Below, piece by piece: positions 16,683 to 25,696 of a stretch of DNA of 64,000 nt (positions within the stretch are counted from its first letter, which is position 1; the number at the start of each line of letters is the position of its first letter). Below the pieces are notes generated by a model. It was not told the origin of the DNA, ran no database searches, and worked only from the letters and a program-made list of their open reading frames with translations. The DNA comes from JAYZQT01 sp964412235 (GTDB lineage: Bacteria; Pseudomonadota; Alphaproteobacteria; MPNO01; UBA830): contig CAYPNT010000005.1 in NCBI GenBank assembly GCA_964412235.1, positions 6,870-70,869 of the forward strand, read 5' to 3'. The position numbers were made by a program, and so were the translations under genes.

Positions 16683-18080
16683 ATGGCTTCTGTACCCGGA
16701 AAAATAACGGCCGCAATTACTGAATTTACCTCTACGGTTGGCTTTGATGATATTCCCCCTCGTGTCATCGAAAGGGCTAAGGTTCATATACTGGACACTC
16801 TTGGTCTGTGTTTGGCGGGATCGCTTACCGAGGCTGCCACTGTTGCTCGAGACATTTTGCCAAAGACCGCTCCTGCAAACGTGGGCTCAACGATATTCGG
16901 TACGCGCCTTCGTGCCGCACCGCGTTTTGCTGCTTTGGCAAATGCCGTCGCGGCACACGCCCATAATTTTGATGATACAACCCCACAAGTGCAAACCGAT
17001 CGAACTGGAGGAATCCACGCAAGTGGCGCAATATTGCCGGTGGGGCTAGCGCTAGGAGAAGAATACCGCGCTTCCGGTCAAGAAATTATCACCTCATACC
17101 TAACCGGCGTCGAGGTTGCGTCTCGTCTTAACCACACAATTGCGCCTCGGCATTATGCCGATGGTTTTCACGCTACAGCTACACTGAATGGTTTTGGTGC
17201 GGCTTGCGCCGCTGCTCGCCTTATGAAACTGGCTCCAAAGGAGATTTCCGCGGCGGTTTCTATCGCAGCAAGCCAATCTGGCGGCGTTCGTCGCAACTTT
17301 GGGTCGAGTGCAGAAATTTTTCACTCTGGTTGGGCTGCTGAAAATGGTGTTGTTGCCGCTGATCTCGCTAGGCGGGGAATCTCCGGTGCAAACGACGCCT
17401 TGGAGGGACCAAGCGGATTTTTCGAGGCGGCAGGCGGGGGATTTGATGCAAACGAGTTTATCGGTAGGCTCGGAAAACCCTGGATATTCGAACACCCAGG
17501 GGTTTGGATAAAACAATATCCGAATGGTGCTTTGACTCACCCCGCCGTAGACAGCCTCCTTGAACTTATTGAACAACATAGTGTTCACAGAAACGAAATC
17601 ACCCGGATTGTTGTAAAAACAAATGAACGGATGTGGAATACGCTGCAACATCACGAACCAAAAACCGGGATGCAGGCAAAATTCTCGATGGAATTTATAC
17701 TGGGCGCTATAATATTGAACGGCTCGGTGGGCTTGGATACGTTCACGGATTCTATGGTGGCCGATCGCGAGGTTCGTCACGCGATGACGAAGGTTGATTA
17801 TGCACCGTTTGCAAAGCCTCCAACGGATTTTAGTAATGTGACAACTCTTTTAGAGGTCCACCTCCGTGACGGGCGTCGTTTATCGTCCCGAGCTGACCAC
17901 GCGCTTGGTAGCACAGAAGCACCCCTATCCTATGAACAAGTAGCGGATAAATTTTTTCGCTGCGCAACTTTCGTTGGCCACGCGAAGGAAAAAATAAAGC
18001 TACTGGTTAGACAGGTTGCGGATTTAGAGAATGCGGAAAGTCCCGAAAATTTGGTCAACGCATTGATTTCCAATAACTAA
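16683..18080 (+). CDS. MmgE/PrpD family protein
   Basis: A 465-residue member of the MmgE/PrpD family. Signature stretches are VIERAKVHILDTLGLCLAG (about 23-41), ANAVAAHAHNFDDT (about 88-101), HASGAILPVGLALGEE (about 112-127) and WIFEHPGVWIKQYPNGALTHPAVD (about 264-287). Characterised members include 2-methylcitrate dehydratase and cis-aconitate decarboxylase, so a dehydratase, decarboxylase or isomerase acting on a di- or tricarboxylate is likely. Substrate specificity cannot be read. It follows the extradiol dioxygenase by 47 bases on the same strand and precedes the Liv-type importer, and may process a ring-cleavage product. Confidence 0.9.
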   Translation: MASVPGKITAAITEFTSTVGFDDIPPRVIERAKVHILDTLGLCLAGSLTEAATVARDILPKTAPANVGSTIFGTRLRAAPRFAALANAVAAHAHNFDDTTPQVQTDRTGGIHASGAILPVGLALGEEYRASGQEIITSYLTGVEVASRLNHTIAPRHYADGFHATATLNGFGAACAAARLMKLAPKEISAAVSIAASQSGGVRRNFGSSAEIFHSGWAAENGVVAADLARRGISGANDALEGPSGFFEAAGGGFDANEFIGRLGKPWIFEHPGVWIKQYPNGALTHPAVDSLLELIEQHSVHRNEITRIVVKTNERMWNTLQHHEPKTGMQAKFSMEFILGAIILNGSVGLDTFTDSMVADREVRHAMTKVDYAPFAKPPTDFSNVTTLLEVHLRDGRRLSSRADHALGSTEAPLSYEQVADKFFRCATFVGHAKEKIKLLVRQVADLENAESPENLVNALISNN

Positions 18081-18095
18081 TTTTTCGCAAAAATA

Positions 18096-18124
18096 TTGAG
18101 CACAGGGTAGACCTTTCCTGTAAA
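18096..18124 (+). promoter_or_regulatory. Candidate sigma-70-like promoter for the Liv-type importer
   Basis: TTGAGC at 18096-18101 and TGTAAA at 18119-18124 are separated by 17 bases, each matching four of six consensus positions. They lie about 80 bases before the binding-protein start. This is a by-eye match only; no transcription data are available. Confidence 0.3.
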
Positions 18125-18201
18125 TTCTATAGAGTCTCGCCAATAATAAGTGAATGGCTATAAAGCCGTAGTGAAATTAACAACTGTCTAGGGAGATTAG
18201 T

Positions 18202-19515
18202 ATGACAGCTAAAACAACGTTGCGTCTTCTGGGCGCTGCTGTGGTGGGCGCTGTAGCCATTAGTGGCGGTACCGCGGCGGCGAAGACCGTTAAAATTGGC
18301 GTGCCTACGTTTTTGACAGGCGCCGGAGCACCCGCATTCGGCATCCCCGGTAAAAAGGGTGTGGAGCTTATCGTCCGTGGCATTAACAATGGCGAACTTC
18401 CAGCCCCTTATAACACAAAGGGCCTTGCCGGTCGCCAAATTGAAGCTTTGATATACGATGAGGCTGGCGGCGGTACCAAGCAGGTCACCGAGCTCCGGAA
18501 TAAGGTTCAGAAAGACAAGGTTGATGCCATTATTGGCCAGATTTCTTCCGGGACGTGCGCGGCGACAACCAAGGTTTCAGAGGAACTAAAAGTTTTAACC
18601 ATTCAAACTGTTTGCGGAACACCGCGAATTTTTGAAGATATTAACCCGAACCCAAAATACGTTTTCCGTACCATGAACCATGGTACTGCAAACAATGTTT
18701 CGGCAGCACATTTTGTCGTTTCTAAGTTTAAGGACCGGCTGGCGAAAGGCTTCACTGGCATCAACCAAAACTACGCTTGGGGGCAAGACTCCTGGCGTGA
18801 TTTTAGTTTGGCACTGAACACGCTAATGCCAAGTGTGAAAGGATCCAAGAAAAACCAGATGCCTAAAATCTTTGCTGGTCAGTATGGTAGTGAAATATCC
18901 GCGCTTTCGCGCGCGAAAGAACAGTTGGTGCACTCAAGCTTTTGGGGCGGTGACTTAGAAGCCTTTATTGGCCAAGCGAGTGCGCGCGGCTTGTTCAAGC
19001 GCAAGCTTTTTGTATTTACGGTTGGCGAAACAGTAGCCTATCGTCTCGGCAAAAATTTCCCCGAAGGAATTATTGTGGGTACACGCGGGCCATACGGTAT
19101 GTATGTTGTGGATAATCCTTCACCATTGAACCAATGGTTTCAGAAGGAATACCGTAAAGCCTATGGCTCACCACCGGCGCAACCATCGTACCAATATGCT
19201 CAGGGTTTCTTAGGCGCTAAGTATGCATACGATAAGGCAGCTAAAAAGGCCGGAAAGTTCCCAACAACTGACCAAGTTATTGCGGCTCTTACGGGCGCTA
19301 CATTCCCATCATTTGTTGGAAATGTGACGATGGGTCTTGGTAAAGGCCATCAGGGTCTTACCGATGATTACTGGGGCGTTACCGTTTGGGACAAAAAGCG
19401 GAACGAAATGGTTGTGAAGGATGTGGTTAAGTTTTCGCACAAGTGCGTTATGCCCCCAGCTGGCGTAAAAGGCGTCGACTGGATTAAAGGTGGTATGAAA
19501 GGTGCGAAGTGCTAA
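18202..19515 (+). CDS. ABC transporter substrate-binding protein, branched-chain amino acid/amide type
   Basis: A 437-residue periplasmic binding protein. A signal peptide with a hydrophobic core (LLGAAVVGAVAISGG) ends at a TAAA cleavage site near residue 29. Mature segments VKIGVPTFLTGAGAPAFG, IYDEAGGGTKQ and IGQISSGTCAATTKVSEE match the LivJ/HAAT (Peripla_BP_6) family, which binds amino acids, amides, urea or aromatic acids. It is the first gene of a five-gene importer cassette, with GGGAGA as ribosome site. A strong hairpin directly after the stop probably raises its dose relative to the membrane parts. Given the preceding block, aromatic acids are a plausible ligand, but this is inference. 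Confidence 0.92.
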   Translation: MTAKTTLRLLGAAVVGAVAISGGTAAAKTVKIGVPTFLTGAGAPAFGIPGKKGVELIVRGINNGELPAPYNTKGLAGRQIEALIYDEAGGGTKQVTELRNKVQKDKVDAIIGQISSGTCAATTKVSEELKVLTIQTVCGTPRIFEDINPNPKYVFRTMNHGTANNVSAAHFVVSKFKDRLAKGFTGINQNYAWGQDSWRDFSLALNTLMPSVKGSKKNQMPKIFAGQYGSEISALSRAKEQLVHSSFWGGDLEAFIGQASARGLFKRKLFVFTVGETVAYRLGKNFPEGIIVGTRGPYGMYVVDNPSPLNQWFQKEYRKAYGSPPAQPSYQYAQGFLGAKYAYDKAAKKAGKFPTTDQVIAALTGATFPSFVGNVTMGLGKGHQGLTDDYWGVTVWDKKRNEMVVKDVVKFSHKCVMPPAGVKGVDWIKGGMKGAKC

Positions 19516-19537
19516 ACACGTAGTAGACTATAGTTCA

Positions 19538-19565
19538 GGGGCGGCGTATAACGCCGCCCCATTTT
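19538..19565 (+). terminator. Strong hairpin terminator/attenuator after the binding-protein gene
   Basis: A perfect ten-pair, GC-rich stem (19538-19547 with 19551-19560) closes a three-base loop ATA and is followed by ATTTTT. It lies 23 bases after the binding-protein stop and 51 bases before the first permease gene. Partial termination here would give excess binding protein over permease, as is common in importer operons. Confidence 0.85.
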
Positions 19566-19616
19566 TACGACGTTTCCGTTCAAGTTTTTGTCGGGTCTAG
19601 CTAGAAGGGCTTACTG

Positions 19617-20519
19617 GTGGATTTTGAGCTTTTAATTGTAATTCTTGTGGATGGCCTGGTCTATTCGTCCTACCTTTTTTTGGTAGCCGTAGGCCTCACC
19701 GTGATCTTTGGGGTGCAAAAAGTATTAAACGTTACCCACGGGTCGTTTTATGCCTTTGGCGCGTACCTAGCGGCGTATCTAATTGGGCTTTGGTCCAGGG
19801 GTGGGTTGCCGGATGCGGGTGGTTTTTTGCTCATTTTAGTGAGTGCGCTGATACTAGGGCTCATACTTGGCATAATAATTGAGCGGGGATTGTTAAAGTT
19901 TCTGTATGACCGCGATGAGCATATTGTGGTTCTGGCGACGTTTGCGGCATTTCTGGTCCTTGAAGATGTTATATTGCTGATTTGGGGGACTGATCCCTAT
20001 CTTGCGTTTCAACCGCTGGCACTACTTGGGAATAGTGAAATAGTGGGCCTAATTTTTGATAACTACGCCTTAACAATGATAGCCTTGTCGTTTGTTGTGG
20101 CTTACGTCCTTTGGTACGGGTTAAATCGAACCCAATTCGGACGCATTTTGCTTGCGGTTATATATGATCGAGAGATCAGTATGGCTATGGGCATAAATGT
20201 GACCAAGGTATTTTTGATCACATTTATTATTGGCACCTTCCTTGGTGCCCTCGGAGGCGCCTATCATGCGCCTATCATCTCGGTCCAGCCCGGCATCGGG
20301 GTTGAAGTAATTGTTTTGGCTTTTGCCGTCGTTGTGATCGGGGGTATGGGATCGATACCCGGAGCGCTTATCGGTTCAATTGTCGTGGGAATTGCGCGTG
20401 CCGCGGCTGTTCACCAACTACCGGAGATCGAGTTGTTTGTCATCTATGGCATAATGGCACTTGTGCTGATTTTCCGACCCGAGGGGCTGTTTGCTCCGAT
20501 CAAGGCGAGGAAAATATGA
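19617..20519 (+). CDS. livH: Branched-chain amino acid-type ABC permease, LivH subunit
   Basis: A 300-residue inner-membrane permease with about eight hydrophobic helices. YSSYLFLVAVGLTVIFGVQKVLNVTHG and the late VVVIGGMGSIPGALIGSIVVG are signatures of LivH-type permeases, the second covering the loop that contacts the ATPases. The start is GTG 19617 behind GAAGGG. It overlaps the livM-like gene by ATGA at 20516-20519. Acts with LivM-, LivG- and LivF-like subunits; the transported compound is not determined by sequence. Confidence 0.92.
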   Translation: MDFELLIVILVDGLVYSSYLFLVAVGLTVIFGVQKVLNVTHGSFYAFGAYLAAYLIGLWSRGGLPDAGGFLLILVSALILGLILGIIIERGLLKFLYDRDEHIVVLATFAAFLVLEDVILLIWGTDPYLAFQPLALLGNSEIVGLIFDNYALTMIALSFVVAYVLWYGLNRTQFGRILLAVIYDREISMAMGINVTKVFLITFIIGTFLGALGGAYHAPIISVQPGIGVEVIVLAFAVVVIGGMGSIPGALIGSIVVGIARAAAVHQLPEIELFVIYGIMALVLIFRPEGLFAPIKARKI

Positions 20520-21514
20520 GCCGTCTATTGGATAGAACTTTTTGGGGCCTGACCACAGGCCTTGTCTTTTTATTCCTATTAAACTTCTTCTTAGAAGAGT
20601 GGATGAGAACGATTGGTCTGCAGACCTTGGCACGCGGCCTTGTGGCCATTGGACTACTTGTGCTGTGGCGAACGGGTATGGTCTCGTTTGGGCACGCGCT
20701 GTTCTTTGGGTTTGGAGCCTACACGGTTGCCATGATGCAGATTGCTGGGGTGAATGACATCTTTGTTCTTCTTTTCTGTGGTACGGCGGTTGCTGGATTA
20801 CTCGCCGTAGGCCTGGGTTTTCTTCTTAGGCAGTATCGAGCAATCTTTTTTGCACTCCTTAATATGGCGTTTTCGATGATTCTGTACGGTGTTCTTGCCA
20901 AGGTAGAATCCCTCGGATCGACTGACGGGATCGGAATTTCTCAGGTCACATTCGCCGGTGTAAAGTTAGAGGGTGAGACCTATCGGATGGGGCTCTTTGT
21001 TATAGCGATTGTATTTGCCTATATCTCTGCGGTCGCTGCTCACTGGTATTTGAAATCCACGCTCGGCATGATGACAATGGCTGTTCGAGAAAACGAAATT
21101 AGGGTGGAATACCTTGGTTATTCCGCCGAGAAGGCAATCCACGCTAAATATATTATATCAGGTTTGCTGGCTGGAATGGGTGGTGTGATTATGGCGGTGA
21201 CCGTCGGCCACGTCGATCCTGATTCTATGGTTTATTGGCCTGTTTCCGGCGACTTTGTTTTTATCACAATCCTTTCTGGGACCGGTAATGTTGGTGCAAC
21301 CTTCATTGGTGCCTTGGTCTACGAATTGCTTAGGACCTATGCCTTTGAATTTGCACCGGAGATTTGGCAGTTAATTTTGGGTGGCGCACTGCTCTTAATT
21401 ATCATGTTCCTTCCCGACGGCTTATGGTCGATCCGCAGTGAGTGGCGAAATCGCAGAGCGATAGCGAAATCACGATCAAGCGAAGACCAGACAGCGGAGC
21501 AGGGCCATGACTAG
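20516..21514 (+). CDS. livM: Branched-chain amino acid-type ABC permease, LivM subunit
   Basis: A 332-residue inner-membrane permease. MVSFGHALFFGFGAYTVAMM (about 54-73) and the late ILSGTGNVGATFIGALVYELLRTYA match LivM proteins, with KSTLGMMTMAVRENEIRVEYLGYS as the cytoplasmic loop that meets the ATPase. It starts inside the livH stop codon and its end overlaps livG by eight bases, so translation is coupled through the operon. The C-terminal tail after about residue 310 is hydrophilic. Confidence 0.92.
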   Translation: MSRLLDRTFWGLTTGLVFLFLLNFFLEEWMRTIGLQTLARGLVAIGLLVLWRTGMVSFGHALFFGFGAYTVAMMQIAGVNDIFVLLFCGTAVAGLLAVGLGFLLRQYRAIFFALLNMAFSMILYGVLAKVESLGSTDGIGISQVTFAGVKLEGETYRMGLFVIAIVFAYISAVAAHWYLKSTLGMMTMAVRENEIRVEYLGYSAEKAIHAKYIISGLLAGMGGVIMAVTVGHVDPDSMVYWPVSGDFVFITILSGTGNVGATFIGALVYELLRTYAFEFAPEIWQLILGGALLLIIMFLPDGLWSIRSEWRNRRAIAKSRSSEDQTAEQGHD

Positions 21515-22289
21515 AGTTCTCGAAGTCCATGATCTGGAAAAGAATTTCGGGGGTGTGGTCGCGGCCCACAATATTACTGTTAACGTTGATGAAGGGGAAA
21601 CTATTGGCATAATCGGCGCCAACGGCGCCGGTAAGACGACGTTCGTAAATATGGTAACGGGTTACCTACCACCCTCCGCTGGGACAATAGAATTTCTCGG
21701 TCAGAATGTCGTCGGGATGCGACCTCGAGAGGTTACCAAACTCGGCCTCTGCCGGTCATTCCAGGTTCCGCAAGTTTTTCTCTCTGAAACCGTTTTTGAC
21801 AACATGCTGGTGGCTTACGGTATAGCAGAGCGGTCGGGTTGGGGGCTGTTGACACCTTTGCACACGGAAGATCGTGAACAGAGGGTAGATGCGCACTTAA
21901 GACGATATCAAATATCGGATTATCGAGATACGGCTGCGGCAGCGCTTCCACAGGGTGTTCGTAAATTATTGGACATTGCTATGGCAACTGTCCGGAACCC
22001 TAAACTTATTATGTTGGACGAGCCCACGAGCGGTATTAGTGTTGAGGAAAAGTTTGGTTTGATGGACATCATCATGCAGGCCCTGCGGGAGGAAGAGACC
22101 ACGGTCATGTTTATTGAACATGATATGGAAATTGTTGAGCGTTTTGTCGACCGTGTGTGGGCTTTTTACCAGGGGGAGATCATCTGTGATGCACCTACCG
22201 CCGCGGCTATGGTTGACGATAAAGTACGCGAGTTCGTCATAGGGCAGGAGTATCACCCCGCTCACGTCGAGGGAGACACTGATGCTTAA
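21507..22289 (+). CDS. livG: ABC transporter ATP-binding protein, LivG type, with an atypical signature motif
   Basis: A 260-residue ATPase. Walker A is GANGAGKTT (about 37-45) and Walker B with its Glu is LIMLDEPTSGI. Where the LSGGQ signature should be, the protein reads LPQGVRKLLDIAMA (about 148-161), so only the glycine and the following basic-helix region are conserved. Related LivG proteins also vary here, so it may still hydrolyse ATP, perhaps unequally with LivF. It overlaps livM and livF by eight bases each. Confidence 0.9.
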   Translation: MTRVLEVHDLEKNFGGVVAAHNITVNVDEGETIGIIGANGAGKTTFVNMVTGYLPPSAGTIEFLGQNVVGMRPREVTKLGLCRSFQVPQVFLSETVFDNMLVAYGIAERSGWGLLTPLHTEDREQRVDAHLRRYQISDYRDTAAAALPQGVRKLLDIAMATVRNPKLIMLDEPTSGISVEEKFGLMDIIMQALREEETTVMFIEHDMEIVERFVDRVWAFYQGEIICDAPTAAAMVDDKVREFVIGQEYHPAHVEGDTDA

Positions 22290-22926
22290 AGTTGAGGGTA
22301 TCGACGTAAATATTGGGGCAACCCCTATCCTTCGCGGTGTGTCCCTTGAAGTCCCATCTGGCACGATGTGCGGGCTAATTGGTCGAAACGGTGCTGGAAA
22401 GACAACCTTTATGAGGGCGGTTATGGGCGCCCTCGGGTTGCGAAAAGGCCAAATAGAGTTTGACGGTGAAAAACTGCACGAGGCTCCTGCCCACCAGAGA
22501 GCACATATCGGTATTGGTTTTATGCCCGAAGACCGTCGCTTAGTGCCTCAGTTGACGGCGGAGGAGAATATTCTTTTGCCGACTTGGACAACTAAACAGC
22601 AAGGGGCAGACGAGCGCTTGGCCTGGATTTACAAGTTAATGCCTGAAGTGGAGGAGTTTCGTAATCGTGGGTCTACAGAACTTTCTGGTGGTCAACAAAA
22701 GTTCGTTGCGTTTGCCAGAGCTCTAATGGTTGGCACTAAGTTCTTGATGCTCGATGAGCCCTCGGAGGGTATTGCCCCCGTATTCGCTCAGCGGATGGTC
22801 GAAATTATTAAAAGCCTAAAAGAAGAGGGTGAATCTGTCCTCGTCGCTGAATCAAATGACAAACATATTAAGGAATTACTCGATCGTTCCTTTGTGATTG
22901 AACGCGGTTCAATCATAAATGCCTAA
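22282..22926 (+). CDS. livF: ABC transporter ATP-binding protein, LivF type
   Basis: A 214-residue ATPase, slightly short for LivF (usually about 230-240). Walker A is GRNGAGKTT, the signature is LSGGQQKFVAFARAL and Walker B is FLMLDEPSEGI, all intact. The C-terminus stops soon after RSFVIERGSIINA, lacking the short tail of many homologues. Last gene of the importer operon; inverted repeats follow at 22932-23020. Confidence 0.92.
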   Translation: MLKVEGIDVNIGATPILRGVSLEVPSGTMCGLIGRNGAGKTTFMRAVMGALGLRKGQIEFDGEKLHEAPAHQRAHIGIGFMPEDRRLVPQLTAEENILLPTWTTKQQGADERLAWIYKLMPEVEEFRNRGSTELSGGQQKFVAFARALMVGTKFLMLDEPSEGIAPVFAQRMVEIIKSLKEEGESVLVAESNDKHIKELLDRSFVIERGSIINA

Positions 22927-22931
22927 TCTCT

Positions 22932-23020
22932 GTGGCATTTATTTGCCACCAAATCCTGCCACCGGAATTTGTTATTAGGGGTTTTGGTTGGCCTTTAAGG
23001 TTTGGCCAGCCTGCAGGCTT
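22932..23020 (+). terminator. Cluster of inverted repeats after the importer operon, possible terminator
   Basis: Three dyads occur in 90 bases: GTGGCA/TGCCAC (22932-22937 with 22944-22949, loop TTTATT), GGTTGGCC/GGCCAGCC (22986-22993 with 23004-23011, one G-T pair), and the palindrome AGCCTGCAGGCT (23009-23020). None is followed by a T-run, so intrinsic termination is uncertain; they may protect the transcript 3' end. Confidence 0.4.
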
Positions 23021-23095
23021 TGGTACCGTAGCCACTGCATTATATTAGTCCGCGAGTTTTGTTTGTTGTGGTATGACAATTAGGATTAAATTTTT

Positions 23096-24052
23096 ATGTG
23101 GGTTGTAACGGGGCCCCTGGGCTCTACCTACGCGGCGGTACCGCCGTCTATTCGTGGTGTGATTTTTATGATGATCGCGGGCTTAGGCGTCGTCGCAATG
23201 AATGTATCAGTGCGCCAGATAGCAGACGATATTCACCCTTTTATGATCGGTTTCTTTAGGCATGTCTTTGGGGTTGCGTTGTTGGCTCCGTTTTTTCTTC
23301 GACCAGGCCACAATCCCTTCCGCACAAACCAACTACCCTTGCACGGGCTCCGAGCGTTTTTCAATGTGATAGCGATGCTCGCTTACTTTGTAGCACTCAC
23401 CATGGAACCCTTGGCGAAGGTCGTAGCCCTAACCTTTACTGCGCCGCTACTAGCAACCCTCGGGGCAATATTGATACTTGGAGAAAAGGTTACCAGGGCG
23501 CGCTATTTAGCACTGGTTATTGGCCTCGCAGGCGCATTGATAATCCTCCGGCCATGGGCTGTGGAAATTAGTGTAGGATCAATGCTTCTACTTTTATCCG
23601 CAGCGACATGGGCTGCCGCACTGGTTGTAATTAAGGTGCTATCGCGCCATGATTCTCCAATCACGATTGCCTTATATGCATCCCTTCTGCAGTTGCCCTT
23701 TTCTTTTGTCGCGTCTCTGTTTTATTGGCAATGGCCAACGCTGCACGAATTAATGATAATCGTGTTAATCGCTGTATTCGGCAGTACAACTCAAATCTGT
23801 CTTGCGCAGGCCTTTCGTGAGGCTGACGCAACGGTCGTTCTGCCTGCTGACTTTACAAAACTCGTATTCGCCGGGCTCGCAGGGTGGCTCTTCTTTGCAG
23901 AATTGCCCGAAATATGGATCTGGGTCGGTGGTACCATCGTATTTATCGGCGTTTTCCTTAACGCATGGTTTGAAAAACAAGCTCGTCCCATGAGTTCCAC
24001 CATTGCATCACGTGCCAAAAGCCCGCAAAGTAAAAGTAATGACGCTAAGTAG
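23096..24052 (+). CDS. EamA/DMT-family transporter
   Basis: A 318-residue integral membrane protein with ten predicted hydrophobic helices in two EamA repeats. GLGVVAMNVSVRQIADDIHPFMIGFFRHVFG near the start and the second repeat AATWAAALVVIKVLSRHDSP are typical of the RhaT/EamA drug/metabolite transporters. PLAKVVALTFTAPLLATLGAILILGEKVTR is the usual helix-4/5 pattern. Such proteins export or import small metabolites; the substrate is unknown. The charged C-terminal tail is cytoplasmic. It lies 20 bases before the esterase gene and may be co-transcribed with it. Confidence 0.9.
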   Translation: MWVVTGPLGSTYAAVPPSIRGVIFMMIAGLGVVAMNVSVRQIADDIHPFMIGFFRHVFGVALLAPFFLRPGHNPFRTNQLPLHGLRAFFNVIAMLAYFVALTMEPLAKVVALTFTAPLLATLGAILILGEKVTRARYLALVIGLAGALIILRPWAVEISVGSMLLLLSAATWAAALVVIKVLSRHDSPITIALYASLLQLPFSFVASLFYWQWPTLHELMIIVLIAVFGSTTQICLAQAFREADATVVLPADFTKLVFAGLAGWLFFAELPEIWIWVGGTIVFIGVFLNAWFEKQARPMSSTIASRAKSPQSKSNDAK

Positions 24053-24072
24053 AAAGAAAGTGAAAAACTACG

Positions 24073-24936
24073 ATGAATAAAATTGTTTGGGGAAACTTTA
24101 CGCAAGAGGAACTCGATAAGAATTACGACCAATCATCATTGGTCCCAAACGTTGATGAGTTAATGGAACAAACCGCGGCGGACAGTGCTAAGATTCGCGA
24201 GGAGCTGGAACATATTCCTAATGTGTCGTACGGACCGTCAGTTCTTGAGAGGCTCGATATTTTTCCCGTTGAGAACAAGGGAGCACCTGTTGCGATTTAC
24301 CATCATGGCGGTGCATGGATCAGGTCCAGTAAGGATCAGTGTTCTTATGCTGCTCCCGGGCTTGTGGCGGCTGGCGTTAATGTATTGGTTTTGGATTTTG
24401 CACTAGCGCCAGCTGTATCGCTCGATGAAATTGTGCGGCAAAACCGAGCAGCGATTGCGTGGACATGGCACAATGCTGAAAACTACGGCTGGGACAGAAA
24501 CCAAATACATTGTATCGGGCATTCTTCAGGCGGCCACATTTGCGGAATGATGCAAGTTACCGACTGGGAAAAAAATTACGGATTACCTGCCAATGTCGTC
24601 AAAAGTGCTGCTGCTTGCAGTGGCATGTATGATCTGGAGCCGGTTAGGTTCAGCCACCGAAATACCTACCTCGACTTGACCGAAAAAGGGGCAGTGCGCA
24701 ATAGCTCTATAAAGCATCTTCCGAGTTATGGGCCTCCTTTGACAATGGCTTGGGGCACAGGGGAGCTAGAGGAATTTCAACGTCAGAGCCGTGATTTTGC
24801 GGCAGCATGGGCCAATGCGGGTCACCACGTTGATACGTTCGTTATGGAAGGGTTAAACCATTTTGAGGTTGGCCGGGAGATGTTTAATCCGGACCAGCCT
24901 GTGTTTCATAACATTATCCAGAATATTCGCGTTTAG
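24073..24936 (+). CDS. Alpha/beta hydrolase, kynurenine formamidase/esterase-like
   Basis: A 287-residue hydrolase of the hormone-sensitive-lipase-like group. HHGGAW at 77-82 is the HGGxW oxyanion motif and IGHSSGGH gives the nucleophile S151; H near 262 (GLNHFEV) is the probable triad histidine. The length, the early FTQEELDKNYDQSSLVPN segment and the HGGxW motif resemble eukaryotic-type arylformamidases, which hydrolyse N-formylkynurenine, but carbamate and ester hydrolases share the pattern. No other kynurenine pathway gene is nearby. Confidence 0.82.
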   Translation: MNKIVWGNFTQEELDKNYDQSSLVPNVDELMEQTAADSAKIREELEHIPNVSYGPSVLERLDIFPVENKGAPVAIYHHGGAWIRSSKDQCSYAAPGLVAAGVNVLVLDFALAPAVSLDEIVRQNRAAIAWTWHNAENYGWDRNQIHCIGHSSGGHICGMMQVTDWEKNYGLPANVVKSAAACSGMYDLEPVRFSHRNTYLDLTEKGAVRNSSIKHLPSYGPPLTMAWGTGELEEFQRQSRDFAAAWANAGHHVDTFVMEGLNHFEVGREMFNPDQPVFHNIIQNIRV

Positions 24937-24979
24937 TTGTGTCATTAGATTATAGAACATCGTGTTTAAGTAATATTGG

Positions 24980-25696
24980 TTATTCTTCCCGCCCGTAACA
25001 GTGAAGATTTGCGCCATTTTCGCGCAACCAAATTTTCGCTTTGCCCGGCTCAATACAGAGTTTTTCGACAAGAGCCCAAAAGGCTTCGCTATGATTATGT
25101 TCCTCTAAATGTGCGACCTCGTGCGCTACCACATAATTAAGAACCGGTTCCGGCGCCATAACAATCCGCCAGGAAAAATTTAAATTTCCCGATCGCGAAC
25201 AACTGCCCCATCGAGATTTAGTGTCCCGCAAAGTGATCCGCCTCGGGCTGCAATTGATCTTCGTGGCTAAGGCAAGTGCCCGTGGCCTTATTTCCTTGAG
25301 AGCGCGTTCTCGGAACCACCGTCGGACACGTCCGCTTAAGGTGTCTTCCCGGCCGCCCACTATTAGTTCCGTTCCCTTCAAAAGGGGGAGTGATGAATGG
25401 TTCTTAATACGCCTTATAGTTATATCCTGACCGAGTAACGGTACGGTTGCGCCTTCGACAAATGGAATCCCTGAACGGACCTCGGATAGTTGCTTAGAAA
25501 CCCAGTCTGTTTGTGTATTGGCAAAACTGATGCCGTCTTTTTCTGTCGCTCCGGGCGGCAAAACAATTTCTACCAGACCGTCATATTTTCCTACATGTAA
25601 TAAAATTCTACGGGCCCGCGGATTGCACCGTATCTTGAGCGGTACGTTATTTTGCCCGTCGAGCAGTAAATAATTGGGAATTGTTTTATCCGTCAT
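24980..25696 (-). CDS. YgjP-like M48-family zinc metallopeptidase (DUF45)
   Basis: A 238-residue protein. RDTKSRWGSCSRSGNLNFSW (about 157-176) and YVVAHEVAHLEEHNHSEAFW (about 188-207) are the conserved YgjP/DUF45 blocks. H192, E193 and H196 form the HExxH zinc site with H202 as the probable third ligand. Start ATG 25696 overlaps the stop of the upstream MFS gene (25693-25695), so the two are coupled. An in-frame extension further upstream runs through the MFS gene and is not real. The physiological substrate of this family is unknown. Confidence 0.88.
   Translation of the reverse strand: MTDKTIPNYLLLDGQNNVPLKIRCNPRARRILLHVGKYDGLVEIVLPPGATEKDGISFANTQTDWVSKQLSEVRSGIPFVEGATVPLLGQDITIRRIKNHSSLPLLKGTELIVGGREDTLSGRVRRWFRERALKEIRPRALALATKINCSPRRITLRDTKSRWGSCSRSGNLNFSWRIVMAPEPVLNYVVAHEVAHLEEHNHSEAFWALVEKLCIEPGKAKIWLRENGANLHCYGREE

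Noticed and set aside
17100..17780. 226-codon minus-strand frame inside MmgE/PrpD
   Set aside because: Shadow of a strongly conserved gene on the other strand; no family character.
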